Source of the DNA: Pseudomonas viridiflava
GTDB lineage: Bacteria; Pseudomonadota; Gammaproteobacteria; Pseudomonadales; Pseudomonadaceae
DNA length: 64,000 nt
Assembly (NCBI RefSeq): GCF_900583165.1
Contig: NZ_UTKY01000076.1
Span: 248,001 to 312,000 of the forward strand
Direction: 5' to 3'
In this document: piece by piece, positions 8,533-17,244 of the stretch
Position numbering within the stretch: position 1 is the first letter of the stretch
How the letters are laid out: each line of letters starts with the position of its first letter
Translations under genes and position numbers: made by a program
The notes under the pieces: generated by a model
Told to the model about the DNA's origin: nothing
Database searches by the model: none
Seen by the model: only the letters and a program-made list of their open reading frames with translations

Positions 8533-8913
8533 GTGCGTAAAGTAGCGATGGCAATTGTGGTGTTGGCATTGGCCGGTTGCGGCGAAGGCAAACCTGTCGA
8601 GGCACCCAAGGCCAAGCCTGCCGTGAGCGAGAGCCAGCCACAAACCGGCGCGATTGCTGCCCAGGAATGGGACCTGTGGGTTGGCCCGCCAGACCACAAA
8701 TTACAGGCAATTACCGACCTGACGGCCTGGTTGCTGGAACATGGTTTCAATTTTTATATCGTGAAAGTCGACGGCAAGGACGAAGTATTGATAGGCCCGT
8801 TCGCCACTAAGGCTGAGGCCGAAGCCAGGCAGACACTGCTTGCCGAAAAACTCGCCCGCGCCAAGAAAAACGACACCGTGTCTGAGATCATCGAGCACAA
8901 AACCGCGCAGTAA
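8533..8913 (+). CDS. SPOR-like lipoprotein
   Basis: 126-residue lipoprotein. The signal ends in the lipobox LALAGC (acylated Cys near residue 16). A proline/alanine/lysine linker follows, then a compact domain (about residues 55-115): WDLWVGPPDHKLQAITDLTAWL, then FYIVKVDGKDEVLIGPFATKAEAEARQ. The xxLIGPFxTKAEA pattern is typical of SPOR domains, which bind denuded peptidoglycan glycan strands at the septum. The start is the GTG at 8533, with AAAGGAG eight bases upstream; the ATG at 8494 has no ribosome site. It is monocistronic. SPOR assignment comes from pattern only. Confidence 0.75.
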   Translation: MRKVAMAIVVLALAGCGEGKPVEAPKAKPAVSESQPQTGAIAAQEWDLWVGPPDHKLQAITDLTAWLLEHGFNFYIVKVDGKDEVLIGPFATKAEAEARQTLLAEKLARAKKNDTVSEIIEHKTAQ

Positions 8914-8944
8914 CGAGAAGATAGGGCGGGAGCTCCGCCCATTT

Positions 8945-9634
8945 TCAACCGCAGGCCTTGAGGTTTACCGGGCCGACAAATTCATTGCCGCGCCCCATCA
9001 CGCAGGCCACGGTCTGGTTGCGCTGACGCTCCCAGGTTTGCACCGGATAGGTCTTGTTCCAGGCTTCGTACAATTGACGATCCTGTTTCGACAGTCGCAG
9101 CCCGTACTGTTTGCTCATGTAGAAATAAGTACGCGCAATCATTCCGCGGATGGAAGGGCGCGGCATGACCTTCTTGGCTTTGAAATCCACCTGGGTCAAG
9201 CAGGAACCATACTGCCCATTTTGCACAGGCAGCCAGCCAAAGCTGAAATTGTTTCGGTCGCCATTAACCTCACCGATGCTCGGCACCAAGTTGTGCAGGT
9301 CGGCTTCGGCACGCTGGAATACCTTGTCATTACGCGTGCAGTTCTTGCGCCCGCCAGCTTGCCAACACTGGCGTTGATGGCCGATCTGCCAGGCGGGAAC
9401 GATATGCTCCCATTCAATGCGTGCTGCGCGATTGGCATTCTTGCGCGGGATGTAGCCGCAGGCTTTCAGGTCTACCCGGTTGCCGGTGTACTTGCAGCCG
9501 CAATAGAACTCCGTGGATTGAGGCGCATAGAGCGTCCAGGCAACTTTCTTGGCCTCGCTGAAGGTTCGAGGTGCCTGGGCGTGGGCGGTTACGGTAAAAA
9601 GCAGGCAACACACAGCAATAAAACGGGCGCTCAT
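8945..9634 (-). CDS. endA: Endonuclease I (EndA/Dns family), exported
   Basis: Secreted or periplasmic non-specific DNase, 229 residues. The signal peptide is MSARFIAVCCLLFTVTAHA. The beta-beta-alpha-metal active site shows as RIEWEHIVPAWQIGHQ (catalytic His) followed by DLHNLVPSIGEVNGDRNNF (metal and substrate residues). Several cysteines suggest disulfides. I used the ATG at 9634 because it begins the signal peptide; the frame extends further up without coding character. It starts four bases after the DUF1654 gene, so the two form an operon driven from upstream of that gene, where a LexA box sits. Cleavage of extracellular or phage DNA during damage responses is plausible. Confidence 0.9.
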   Translation of the reverse strand: MSARFIAVCCLLFTVTAHAQAPRTFSEAKKVAWTLYAPQSTEFYCGCKYTGNRVDLKACGYIPRKNANRAARIEWEHIVPAWQIGHQRQCWQAGGRKNCTRNDKVFQRAEADLHNLVPSIGEVNGDRNNFSFGWLPVQNGQYGSCLTQVDFKAKKVMPRPSIRGMIARTYFYMSKQYGLRLSKQDRQLYEAWNKTYPVQTWERQRNQTVACVMGRGNEFVGPVNLKACG

Positions 9635-9638
9635 TGAA

Positions 9639-9890
9639 TCAGTCTTCCTTCGGCACAACCCAGAAAATCTGCACGCCGCCGTCATCCCGATAGGCGAGGG
9701 TGACGTTGTCGTTCTCGGCGATTTCTTCCAGTAAGCGTTGCCATTCATCCTCCGGTTCATCCTGCAGGCGGAAGATCAAGGCTGCCTTGGCTTTTTGGGC
9801 GTTGGTGGAGTTGATGATCTTTTGCACGCGAATGGCCAGGCGTTGGTAGGCATCAGGTGGAGCAGGCACTGCGGAAGCGGACTTTGCCAC
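9639..9890 (-). CDS. DUF1654 family protein
   Basis: 83 residues from GTG at 9890 (GAGGA just upstream); a longer form from ATG 9920 would begin inside the LexA box and is unlikely. The sequence AYQRLAIRVQKIINS, then DEWQRLLEEIAENDNVTLAY and DGGVQIFW, matches DUF1654, a small cytosolic family found mostly in Pseudomonas. It is the first gene of a two-gene operon with endonuclease I. Function unknown. Its place behind an SOS box suggests a part in the DNA-damage response. Confidence 0.8.
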   Translation of the reverse strand: MAKSASAVPAPPDAYQRLAIRVQKIINSTNAQKAKAALIFRLQDEPEDEWQRLLEEIAENDNVTLAYRDDGGVQIFWVVPKED

Positions 9891-9908
9891 GGTGTATTCC
9901 TCAATAAG

Positions 9909-9924
9909 CTGTACGCACATACAG
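9909..9924 (-). promoter_or_regulatory. LexA (SOS) box
   Basis: CTGTACGCACATACAG fits CTGT-N8-ACAG exactly. It ends 19 bases upstream of the GTG start of the DUF1654-endA operon, where a repressor would cover the promoter. A second palindrome, TACAGTATTTTACTGTA (9920-9936), abuts it. Confidence 0.75.
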
Positions 9925-10038
9925 TATTTTACTGTAATCGATTTCGCAACTGCTTAAAATTCAAGGCGTTCATCTGACAGTGGGTGAAGCGCATTGCTGT
10001 AGGGCTGGAATGGTTTATAGCGGGGGATTTCGCGGGGA

Positions 10039-10068
10039 CGGCAGGGGCGATTAAATTCGCCCCTGCCG
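10039..10068 (-). terminator. Perfect hairpin downstream of ansB
   Basis: A 12-base perfect stem (CGGCAGGGGCGA with TCGCCCCTGCCG) around a six-base loop, 15 bases after the ansB stop. No strong T run follows on the minus strand, so it may protect the mRNA end as much as terminate. Confidence 0.6.
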
Positions 10069-10083
10069 ATGTATCACTGGGGA

Positions 10084-11172
10084 TCAATATTCCCAGAAAA
10101 TACGTTGCAGCTCTTTGCTGTCCTGGGTCTTGGTCAGGGCGACCATTGCCAGGATGCGGGCCTTCTGAGGGTTCAGGTCAAGGGCAGCAACCCAGTCGTA
10201 TTTGTCGTCAGGCTGTTCGGCGTTACGCAGCACCATCCCGCCAGCGTTGACGTGGGAAGAACGAATGATTTGCACGCCTTGTTTACGCAGTTCCACCAGT
10301 GCCGGTACGACTTTTGACGATACAGAGCCGTTGCCGGTACCGGCGTGGATGATGGCTTTGGCGCCAGCCTGGGCCAGGGCTTTGTAGGCGGTGTCGCTCA
10401 CGTTGCCATAGCCATAGGCGATTTCAACATCGGGCAGGCTCTTGATGTTTTTGATGTCGAACTCAGAGTCTGTGGTGTGACGCTTGGCCGGCAGGCGGAA
10501 CCAGTAGGATTTGCCTTCAACGACCATCCCCAGCGGGCCCCATGGGCTCTTGAACGCTTCGGTCTTGATGTTGATCATCTTGCTGACATCGCGACCCGAC
10601 TGAATCTCGTCATTCATGGTCACCAATACGCCTTTGCCGCGTGCATCTTTGCTGCCGGCTACGGCCACTGCGTTGTACAGGTTGAGCATGCCGTCAGCCG
10701 ACATCGCGGTGCCTGGGCGCATGGAGCCGACTACTACGATTGGCTTGTCGGTTTTTTCCACCAGGTTCAGGAAGTAGGCGGTCTCTTCCAGGGTGTCAGT
10801 ACCGTGGGTGATCACGATGCCATCTACGTCCTTGCTGTCGGCCAGTTCGGCAACGCGGCGGCCGAGTTGCAGCAGGTTTTCGTTGTTGATGCTTTCGGAC
10901 GCAATTTGCATCACTTGCTCGCCGCGCACGTTGGCGATCTGGCTAAGCTCAGGAACACCGGCGATCAGTTGTTCGATGCCGACCTTGGCCGCCTGATAGG
11001 TGGCGCTGTTGGCAGCGCTGGCGCCCGCTCCGGCGATGGTGCCGCCAGTGGCGAGGATCACCACGTTGGAGAGTTTGGTCTTGGTTTCAGCTTCTTTTGC
11101 ATGGGCGGCAACAGGGAACAGCAGCATCAGGGCTAATGCGCCCGGAACAAAATTCTTCAGTGCAGATTTCAT
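10084..11172 (-). CDS. ansB: Periplasmic glutaminase-asparaginase (type II)
   Basis: Hydrolyses glutamine and asparagine to the acids and ammonia. 362 residues with a signal peptide cleaved after AHA (about residue 25). Catalytic threonine 1 is in ILATGGTIAGAGAS (Thr45). The second catalytic segment is DGIVITHGTDTLEETAYF (about 117-134), with Lys in MRPGTAMSADG vicinity typical of the family. The C-terminal domain has IIHAGTGNGSVSSK. It resembles the Pseudomonas 7A-type enzyme, which acts on both amides and supports growth on glutamine or glutamate. It is transcribed alone, away from the rbs operon. Confidence 0.95.
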   Translation of the reverse strand: MKSALKNFVPGALALMLLFPVAAHAKEAETKTKLSNVVILATGGTIAGAGASAANSATYQAAKVGIEQLIAGVPELSQIANVRGEQVMQIASESINNENLLQLGRRVAELADSKDVDGIVITHGTDTLEETAYFLNLVEKTDKPIVVVGSMRPGTAMSADGMLNLYNAVAVAGSKDARGKGVLVTMNDEIQSGRDVSKMINIKTEAFKSPWGPLGMVVEGKSYWFRLPAKRHTTDSEFDIKNIKSLPDVEIAYGYGNVSDTAYKALAQAGAKAIIHAGTGNGSVSSKVVPALVELRKQGVQIIRSSHVNAGGMVLRNAEQPDDKYDWVAALDLNPQKARILAMVALTKTQDSKELQRIFWEY

Positions 11173-11370
11173 TATTTTTCTCTCTGGTTTTTGATGAGTG
11201 CTGGAGCTGGTTCATCTAGAACACCCGGGCAGTGCTGAATGCCACGAGGCGCTGAGTTAGAGCATGAACCGTACCAGGCTTGCTCAGCAGATGGTTTCAA
11301 AATAACCGATTGATTATTAAAGGTTTTTATTTGTTTTTCAGTGAGGTGTAACTGTTGGCTGTCCGGCTTT

Positions 11371-11397
11371 CCGAACGTCAGACGGTATTACGTTCGG
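11371..11397. promoter_or_regulatory. Inverted repeat CCGAACGT-N11-ACGTTCGG
   Basis: Perfect 8-base arms in the ansB/rbsB gap, flanked by a further GTCCG on the left and TTGTCCGAAAG on the right. Possibly an operator for the divergent ansB gene. No known regulator is assigned. Confidence 0.4.
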
Positions 11398-11559
11398 TTG
11401 TCCGAAAGAGGTTCATGAGCTGACTCGGGCGCTTACATGACAATGTCCCCATGGCCTCTCGTTTTAATGAACGACTGGGCGAGGGCGCTGTTTATAAATC
11501 TCATCGCAGGCTGCGAGGGCTGGTACTAGAGGGTTCGGATGAAAGACCTTGTTCTACCG

Positions 11560-11588
11560 TTGACAAATCTCGACAAGGTTCTCATAGT
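11560..11588 (+). promoter_or_regulatory. Sigma-70 promoter of the rbs operon
   Basis: Perfect -35 TTGACA (11560-11565), a 17-base spacer and -10 CATAGT (11583-11588). The expected transcription start near 11595 touches the LacI-type operator at 11597. Confidence 0.7.
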
Positions 11589-11596
11589 TTGGGTAA

Positions 11597-11610
11597 CGCA
11601 AACGTTTGCG
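11597..11610. promoter_or_regulatory. RbsR (LacI-family) operator
   Basis: CGCAAACGTTTGCG is a perfect 14-base palindrome with the central CG typical of LacI/RbsR/PurR operators. It lies immediately after the predicted -10, so bound RbsR would block initiation until ribose releases it. Confidence 0.75.
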
Positions 11611-11735
11611 AGATGTTTCACGGGCTACTCGCCGAGACTCGTGGCCGCTCGTATCAGCCACCCGGGTGGGATGGCTGCCGAAGCTTTCTTCGGTGCAAGC
11701 GTTGCTCACAATAATCATAAGATCGGAGTACACCC

Positions 11736-12692
11736 ATGAAGCTGCCATTTGCAGGACGTCTTCTTGCAGTCGCTGTGCTTGCTGCCGCATCCGCTGTTCT
11801 ACCTCTCTCTTCCGCATTTGCTGACAACGCCGCCAAACCCAAAGTTGGCCTGGTCATGAAGTCCCTTGCCAATGAATTCTTCGTCACCATGCAGGATGGC
11901 GCGAAGGACTATCAGAAAGCCCACGCCGCCGACTTCGACATGATCACCAACGGCATCAAGAACGAAACCGATACCAGCGCCCAGATCGATATCGTCAAGC
12001 AGATGATCCTGTCCAAGGTCGATGCGATTGTTATTGCGCCGGCGGACTCCAAAGCCCTGGTCAAAGTGCTGGAAGATGCCTCTAAAGCCGGGATCAAGAT
12101 CGTCAACATCGACAACCGCCTTGACCCGGGCGTGCTTAAAAGCAAAAACCTCGATATTCCTTTCGTAGGCCCGGACAACCGCAAGGGCGCCAAGCTGGTG
12201 GGCGACTACCTGGCCAAGCAACTGGCGTCGGGTGACAAAGTCGGCATCATCGAAGGCGTACCGACCACCACCAATGCCCAGCAGCGCACCGCGGGCTTTA
12301 AAGATGCAATGGACGCTGCCGGTCTGAAGATCGTTTCTACTCAGTCGGGTAACTGGGAAATCGATGAAGGTCGCAAAGTGGCTTCCGCCATGCTGAGCGA
12401 ATACCCTGACCTCAAGGCCCTGTTGGCGGGTAACGACAACATGGCCCTTGGCGCTGTTTCCGCCGTTCGTGCGGCAGGCAAGGCCGGCAAGGTATCGGTC
12501 GTAGGCTACGACAACATCGAAGCGATCAAGCCGATGCTCCAGGACGGCCGCGTACTGGCCACCGCCGATCAGGCCGCTGCCCAGCAAGCCGTGTTCGGTA
12601 TCCAGAATGCGCTCAAGCTGATCAAGGGTGAGAAAGTCGATTCCAAAGACGGCGTGATCGAAACCCCGGTCGAACTCGTCCTCAAGAAGTAA
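11736..12692 (+). CDS. rbsB: Ribose ABC transporter, periplasmic binding protein
   Basis: Periplasmic D-ribose receptor of 318 residues. The signal peptide is MKLPFAGRLLAVAVLAAAS to about SAFA. The two-lobed sugar-binding fold starts with KVGLVMKSLANEFFVTMQDG. IVIAPADSKALVKVLEDA and NIDNRLDPGV line the ligand cleft, and LLAGNDNMALGAVSAVRAAG and VVGYDNIEAIKPML come from the second lobe. First gene of rbsBACRKD; rbsA starts 57 bases later. The strong position and leader fit a highly expressed receptor. Confidence 0.95.
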   Translation: MKLPFAGRLLAVAVLAAASAVLPLSSAFADNAAKPKVGLVMKSLANEFFVTMQDGAKDYQKAHAADFDMITNGIKNETDTSAQIDIVKQMILSKVDAIVIAPADSKALVKVLEDASKAGIKIVNIDNRLDPGVLKSKNLDIPFVGPDNRKGAKLVGDYLAKQLASGDKVGIIEGVPTTTNAQQRTAGFKDAMDAAGLKIVSTQSGNWEIDEGRKVASAMLSEYPDLKALLAGNDNMALGAVSAVRAAGKAGKVSVVGYDNIEAIKPMLQDGRVLATADQAAAQQAVFGIQNALKLIKGEKVDSKDGVIETPVELVLKK

Positions 12693-12749
12693 TCCTGGCA
12701 GTACCCAACAGCGCCCGCTCGTCCTGAGCGGGCGCCTGGAGATTTTCCT

Positions 12750-14303
12750 ATGTCATCTTCCGCCCCGAACGCTGTCCTCTCGGTCAGCGGTATCGGCAAG
12801 ACCTATGCCCAACCGGTTCTGTCCGACATCACCCTGACGCTCAATCGCGGGGAAGTGCTGGCGCTGACCGGTGAAAACGGCGCAGGCAAAAGCACCTTTT
12901 CGAAGATTATCGGCGGGCTGGTCACACCGACCACCGGGCACATGCAATTCAACGGTCAAGACTACCGCCCTGGCAGCCGCACCCAGGCTGAAGCGCTGGG
13001 CGTGCGCATGGTCATGCAGGAACTCAATCTGCTGCCGACACTGACCGTGGCCGAAAACCTGTTTCTGGACAACCTGCCCAGCCACTGTGGCTGGATCAGC
13101 CGTAAGCAACTACGCAAGGCCGCCATTGAGGCCATGGCCCAAGTCGGTCTGGACGCCATCGACCCGGACACGCTCGTGGGCAGCCTGGGTATCGGCCACC
13201 AGCAAATGGTCGAGATCGCCCGCAACCTGATCGGCGACTGCCACGTGCTGATCCTCGACGAACCCACCGCCATGTTGACGGCCCGTGAAGTTGAGATGCT
13301 GTTTGAGCAAATCACGCGCCTGCAGGCCCGGGGTGTGGCGATCATTTATATTTCACACCGGCTGGAAGAACTTGCCCGCGTCGCCCAGCGCATTGCGGTG
13401 CTGCGTGACGGCAAGCTGGTGTGTGTCGAGCCGATGGCCAACTACAACAGCGAGCAACTGGTGACCTTGATGGTCGGTCGCGAGCTGGGAGAACACATTG
13501 ACCTGGGCCCGCGTGCCATTGGTGGCCCGGCCCTGACGGTCAAAGGCCTGACTCGCTCGGACAAGGTTCGCGACGTGTCCTTTGAGGTGCGTGCCGGTGA
13601 GATCTACGGCATTTCCGGGCTGATCGGCGCAGGTCGCACCGAGTTGCTGCGCTTGATCTTCGGCGCCGACCTGGCCGACAGTGGCACCGTCGCGCTCGGT
13701 TCCCCGGCGCAGGTGGTGAGTATTCGCTCGCCGGTAGACGCGGTGGGTCATGGCATTGCCCTGATCACCGAAGATCGCAAGGGTGAGGGCCTGCTGCTCA
13801 CCCAATCCATCAGCGCCAATATCGCACTGGGGAACATGCCGGAAATCTCCGGCGGCGGGGTGGTCAATAGCCGCGACGAAACCGCGTTGGCCAAGCGTCA
13901 GATCGATGCCATGCGCATCCGCAGTTCCAGCCCGGCGCAGTTGGTGTCCGAGCTGTCTGGCGGTAACCAGCAGAAAGTGGTGATCGGCCGCTGGCTGGAG
14001 CGCGACTGCTCAGTGATGCTGTTCGATGAGCCTACCCGTGGCATCGACGTCGGTGCCAAGTTTGATATTTATGCCTTGCTCGGCGAATTAACGCGCCAGG
14101 GCAAAGCGCTGGTGGTGGTGTCCAGCGACCTTCGTGAACTCATGCTGATCTGCGATCGCATCGGCGTGCTATCTGCCGGTCGCCTGATCGAGACCTTCGA
14201 GCGCGACAGTTGGACCCAGGACGAATTGCTTGCGGCCGCCTTTGCCGGCTATCAGAAACGTGACGCGCTGCTCAATGACGCAGCGCTTAGGGATACCCCA
14301 TGA
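12750..14303 (+). CDS. rbsA: Ribose ABC transporter ATPase (double NBD)
   Basis: Cytosolic ATPase of 517 residues with two nucleotide-binding domains in tandem. The first has Walker A GENGAGKSTF and Walker B VLILDEPTAML. The second has a degenerate Walker A (GLIGAGRTELLRLIFG), an intact signature LSGGNQQKVVIGRWL and FDEPTRGIDVGAK. This pattern is standard for monosaccharide importers. The stop overlaps the rbsC start by four bases. Confidence 0.95.
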   Translation: MSSSAPNAVLSVSGIGKTYAQPVLSDITLTLNRGEVLALTGENGAGKSTFSKIIGGLVTPTTGHMQFNGQDYRPGSRTQAEALGVRMVMQELNLLPTLTVAENLFLDNLPSHCGWISRKQLRKAAIEAMAQVGLDAIDPDTLVGSLGIGHQQMVEIARNLIGDCHVLILDEPTAMLTAREVEMLFEQITRLQARGVAIIYISHRLEELARVAQRIAVLRDGKLVCVEPMANYNSEQLVTLMVGRELGEHIDLGPRAIGGPALTVKGLTRSDKVRDVSFEVRAGEIYGISGLIGAGRTELLRLIFGADLADSGTVALGSPAQVVSIRSPVDAVGHGIALITEDRKGEGLLLTQSISANIALGNMPEISGGGVVNSRDETALAKRQIDAMRIRSSSPAQLVSELSGGNQQKVVIGRWLERDCSVMLFDEPTRGIDVGAKFDIYALLGELTRQGKALVVVSSDLRELMLICDRIGVLSAGRLIETFERDSWTQDELLAAAFAGYQKRDALLNDAALRDTP

Positions 14304-15277
14304 AAACCACAACTTCCCCCGGTAAAACTGGCGGCAACTTCTATGGCCTGGGTACCTACCTGGGGCTGGCGGGAGCCTTGCTGGCAATGATTGCGCTGTT
14401 CTCGGTACTCAGTGATCACTTCCTGTCCTACGACACCTTCAGCACCCTGGCCAACCAGATTCCGGACCTGATGGTGCTGGCGGTCGGCATGACCTTTATC
14501 CTGATCATCGGCGGCATCGACCTGTCGGTGGGCTCGGTGCTGGCGTTGGCAGCATCGGCGGTCAGCGTGGCCATTCTTGGCTGGGGCTGGAGCGTATTGC
14601 CCGCTGCCTTGCTAGGCATGGGTTGCGCGGCCCTGGCCGGTACGATTACCGGCTCGATCACCGTGGCCTGGCGTATTCCGTCGTTTATCGTGTCCCTCGG
14701 CGTTCTGGAAATGGCCCGCGGCGTCGCGTACCAGATGACCGGTTCGCGCACAGCCTACATCGGCGATTCGTTCGCGTGGCTATCCAACCCGGTGGCTTTC
14801 GGTATTTCGCCTTCATTTATTATTGCGCTGTTGGTGATCATCGCCGCGCAGTTGGTGTTGACTCGCACGGTGTTTGGTCGCTACCTGATCGGTATCGGCA
14901 CCAATGAGGAGGCGGTACGCCTGGCGGGGATCAATCCCAAGCCGTACAAGATCCTGGTGTTCAGCCTGATGGGCCTGCTGGCCGGTGTGGCGGCACTGTT
15001 CCAAATTTCGCGATTGGAAGCGGCAGACCCAAATGCGGGTTCCGGCCTTGAGCTGCAAGTGATCGCAGCAGTGGTCATCGGCGGCACCAGCTTGATGGGC
15101 GGGCGCGGTTCGGTCATCAGTACGTTCTTTGGTGTGTTGATTATCTCGGTATTGGCTGCAGGCCTGGCGCAGATCGGTGCCACGGAACCCACGAAGCGCA
15201 TCATCACCGGTGCTGTGATTGTGATTGCCGTGGTGCTTGATACATACCGTAGCCAGCGCGCCAGTCGGCGAGGCTGA
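14300..15277 (+). CDS. rbsC: Ribose ABC transporter permease
   Basis: Inner-membrane permease of 325 residues with about eight to ten hydrophobic spans. Family landmarks are GMTFILIIGGIDLSVGSVLA and the GTNEEAVRLAGINPK loop, which contacts the ATPase, followed by VIAAVVIGGTSLMGGRGS. It homodimerises in the RbsB-A-C importer. It overlaps rbsA (ATGA) and lies three bases before rbsR. Confidence 0.95.
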   Translation: MKTTTSPGKTGGNFYGLGTYLGLAGALLAMIALFSVLSDHFLSYDTFSTLANQIPDLMVLAVGMTFILIIGGIDLSVGSVLALAASAVSVAILGWGWSVLPAALLGMGCAALAGTITGSITVAWRIPSFIVSLGVLEMARGVAYQMTGSRTAYIGDSFAWLSNPVAFGISPSFIIALLVIIAAQLVLTRTVFGRYLIGIGTNEEAVRLAGINPKPYKILVFSLMGLLAGVAALFQISRLEAADPNAGSGLELQVIAAVVIGGTSLMGGRGSVISTFFGVLIISVLAAGLAQIGATEPTKRIITGAVIVIAVVLDTYRSQRASRRG

Positions 15278-15280
15278 ACC

Positions 15281-16303
15281 ATGGCAACGATCAAGGATGT
15301 GGCCGCGCTTGCAGGTATTTCCTATACCACGGTGTCCCATGTGGTGAACAAGACGCGCCCGGTCAGTGAGCCCGTACGCATCAAAGTCGAAGCAGCCATC
15401 AAGCAGCTCGATTATGTGCCCAGCGCGGTTGCGCGTTCGCTCAAGGCTAAGACCACGGCCACTATCGGCTTGCTGGTGCCCAACAGCCTCAACCCGTATT
15501 TTGCCGAGCTGGCGCGGGGCATCGAGGATTACTGCGAGCGTAACGGTTACTGCGTGATCCTCTGCAATTCCGATGACAATGCCGAAAAGCAACGCAGCTA
15601 CCTGCGGGTGTTGCTGGAGAAACGCATCGATGGCCTGATCGTAACCTCGGTAGGCGGCGATGACAGTGGCTTGGCCGCGGGCTTGAGCGCCGTGCGCACG
15701 CCCATGGTGATTGTCGACCGGGCGCTGGACGGCATTGATGTCGACCTGGTGCGCATCGACCACGAGCAGGGCGCGTACCTGGCGACCCGGCACTTGCTCG
15801 AACTAGGTCATCGCGACATTGCCTGCATCGGTGGCCCGGCGCATACCCGTGTGGCGCAGATGCGACTGGCGGGCTATCACCGCGCACTGCACGAAGCGGG
15901 CGTGGCGGTGGCAGCCCATCGCACCCAGGAAAGCGATTTCACCAGCACCGGCGGATACGCCGCCGCCGTGCAACTGTTGGCAGAAAACCCGCCCAGCGCG
16001 ATCTTTGCCAGCAACGATATGATTGGTTTCGGCGTACTGCGAGCGGCGGCCGAGCGCAATATTCGTGTGCCCGGCGAGCTGTCGGTGATTGGCTTCGATG
16101 ATATCCAAATGGGGCGTTACGTTTACCCGGCCTTGACCACGGTCGGGCAGTCGATCTTGCAACTGGGTGAGACCGCCGCTGAGCTTCTACTGAAACGAAT
16201 TGCGACACCTCAACTGCCGATCGATCAACGTATCGTGACGCCGAGCATTGTGTTGCGCGAATCCACGGCGCCCGTCGCCGGTGTCTTCGCCCAATACCGC
16301 TGA
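15281..16303 (+). CDS. rbsR: Ribose operon repressor, LacI family
   Basis: 340-residue regulator. The N-terminal HTH reads MATIKDVAALAGISYTTVSH with hinge helix YVPSAVARSLK (to about residue 57), then a periplasmic-binding-protein-like sugar domain (NSLNPYFAELARGIEDYCE; GGPAHTRVAQMRLAGY; SVIGFDDIQMGRYVYPALTTV). Bound ribose or ribose phosphate releases it from DNA. The likely operator is the palindrome at 11597-11610. Placement inside the operon, between permease and kinase, makes it self-regulated. Confidence 0.92.
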   Translation: MATIKDVAALAGISYTTVSHVVNKTRPVSEPVRIKVEAAIKQLDYVPSAVARSLKAKTTATIGLLVPNSLNPYFAELARGIEDYCERNGYCVILCNSDDNAEKQRSYLRVLLEKRIDGLIVTSVGGDDSGLAAGLSAVRTPMVIVDRALDGIDVDLVRIDHEQGAYLATRHLLELGHRDIACIGGPAHTRVAQMRLAGYHRALHEAGVAVAAHRTQESDFTSTGGYAAAVQLLAENPPSAIFASNDMIGFGVLRAAAERNIRVPGELSVIGFDDIQMGRYVYPALTTVGQSILQLGETAAELLLKRIATPQLPIDQRIVTPSIVLRESTAPVAGVFAQYR

Positions 16304-16326
16304 ATCGAATTGATGAGTACTGATGT

Positions 16327-17244
16327 ATGCCAGCAAAAGTAGTGGTAGTAGGCAGCTTGAACATGGACCTGGTCACCCGCGCCAGCCGCTTGCCGCGTGC
16401 CGGTGAAACCCTGATCGGCCAAACGTTCTCCACGGTACCGGGCGGCAAAGGTGCCAACCAGGCGGTGGCGTCAGCGCGATTGGGGGCTAAGGTCGCGATG
16501 GTCGGCTGCGTGGGCAGCGATGCTTACGGCACTCAGTTGCGTGACGCGTTGCGAGTCGAAGGCATCGATTGCCAGGCCGTCAGCACCGTGGACGGTTCAA
16601 GTGGCGTGGCATTGATCGTGGTGGATGACAGCAGCCAGAACGCGATTGTGATCGTCGCCGGTAGCAACGGCGCGCTGACGCCGGCCTCGTTGCAAGCGTT
16701 TGATGCAGTGCTGCAGGCAGCGGACGTGGTCGTCTGCCAGCTGGAAGTACCGATGGACACGGTAGGCTTCACGCTCAAGCGCGGTCGTGAATTGGGCAAG
16801 ACGGTGATCCTCAACCCGGCCCCCGCCAGCGAGCCACTGCCTGCCGAGTGGTACGCCTCGATTGATTACCTGATTCCTAATGAAAGCGAGGCAACTGCGC
16901 TGAGCGGCATCACGGTCGATTCCCTCGACAGCGCCAAGCTCGCCGCCAGCCAACTGATCAAGGCGGGGGCGGGCAAGGTCATCATCACCCTGGGCTCCCA
17001 GGGCGCGCTGTTTACTGACGGCCAGACTTTTGAGCACTTGCTGGCGCCAAAGGTCAAGGCGGTGGATACCACCGCAGCGGGTGACACGTTTGTCGGTGGC
17101 TTTGCCGCTGCGTTGGCCAGCGGTAAAAGTGAAGCCGAAGCCATTCGCTTCGGTCAGGTCGCGGCGGCGTTGTCGGTCACCCGCGCTGGGGCGCAACCCT
17201 CCATTCCTACGCTGCATGACGTACAAGGTTTTGTATTCCCATGA
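16327..17244 (+). CDS. rbsK: Ribokinase
   Basis: Phosphorylates D-ribose to ribose 5-phosphate with ATP. 305 residues of the PfkB fold. Substrate site: VVVGSLNMDLVTRASRLPR near the start and GGKGANQAVASARLG (signature 1, about residues 39-53). The ATP site and catalytic Asp are in VDTTAAGDTFVGGFAAALA (signature 2). It follows rbsR by 23 bases and overlaps rbsD by four. Confidence 0.95.
   Translation: MPAKVVVVGSLNMDLVTRASRLPRAGETLIGQTFSTVPGGKGANQAVASARLGAKVAMVGCVGSDAYGTQLRDALRVEGIDCQAVSTVDGSSGVALIVVDDSSQNAIVIVAGSNGALTPASLQAFDAVLQAADVVVCQLEVPMDTVGFTLKRGRELGKTVILNPAPASEPLPAEWYASIDYLIPNESEATALSGITVDSLDSAKLAASQLIKAGAGKVIITLGSQGALFTDGQTFEHLLAPKVKAVDTTAAGDTFVGGFAAALASGKSEAEAIRFGQVAAALSVTRAGAQPSIPTLHDVQGFVFP

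Larger units (their letters stand above)
11173..11735. other. Long divergent intergenic region between ansB and rbsB
   Basis: No gene is supported in these 563 bases. It holds an AT-rich stretch near 11296-11340 that could carry the ansB promoter, an 8-base-arm inverted repeat at 11371-11397, and the rbs promoter and operator at 11560-11610. A leader of about 140 bases follows before rbsB. Confidence 0.6.

Noticed and set aside
11451..11714. Possible small gene in the ansB/rbsB gap
   Set aside because: It overlaps the rbs promoter and operator and has no family resemblance.
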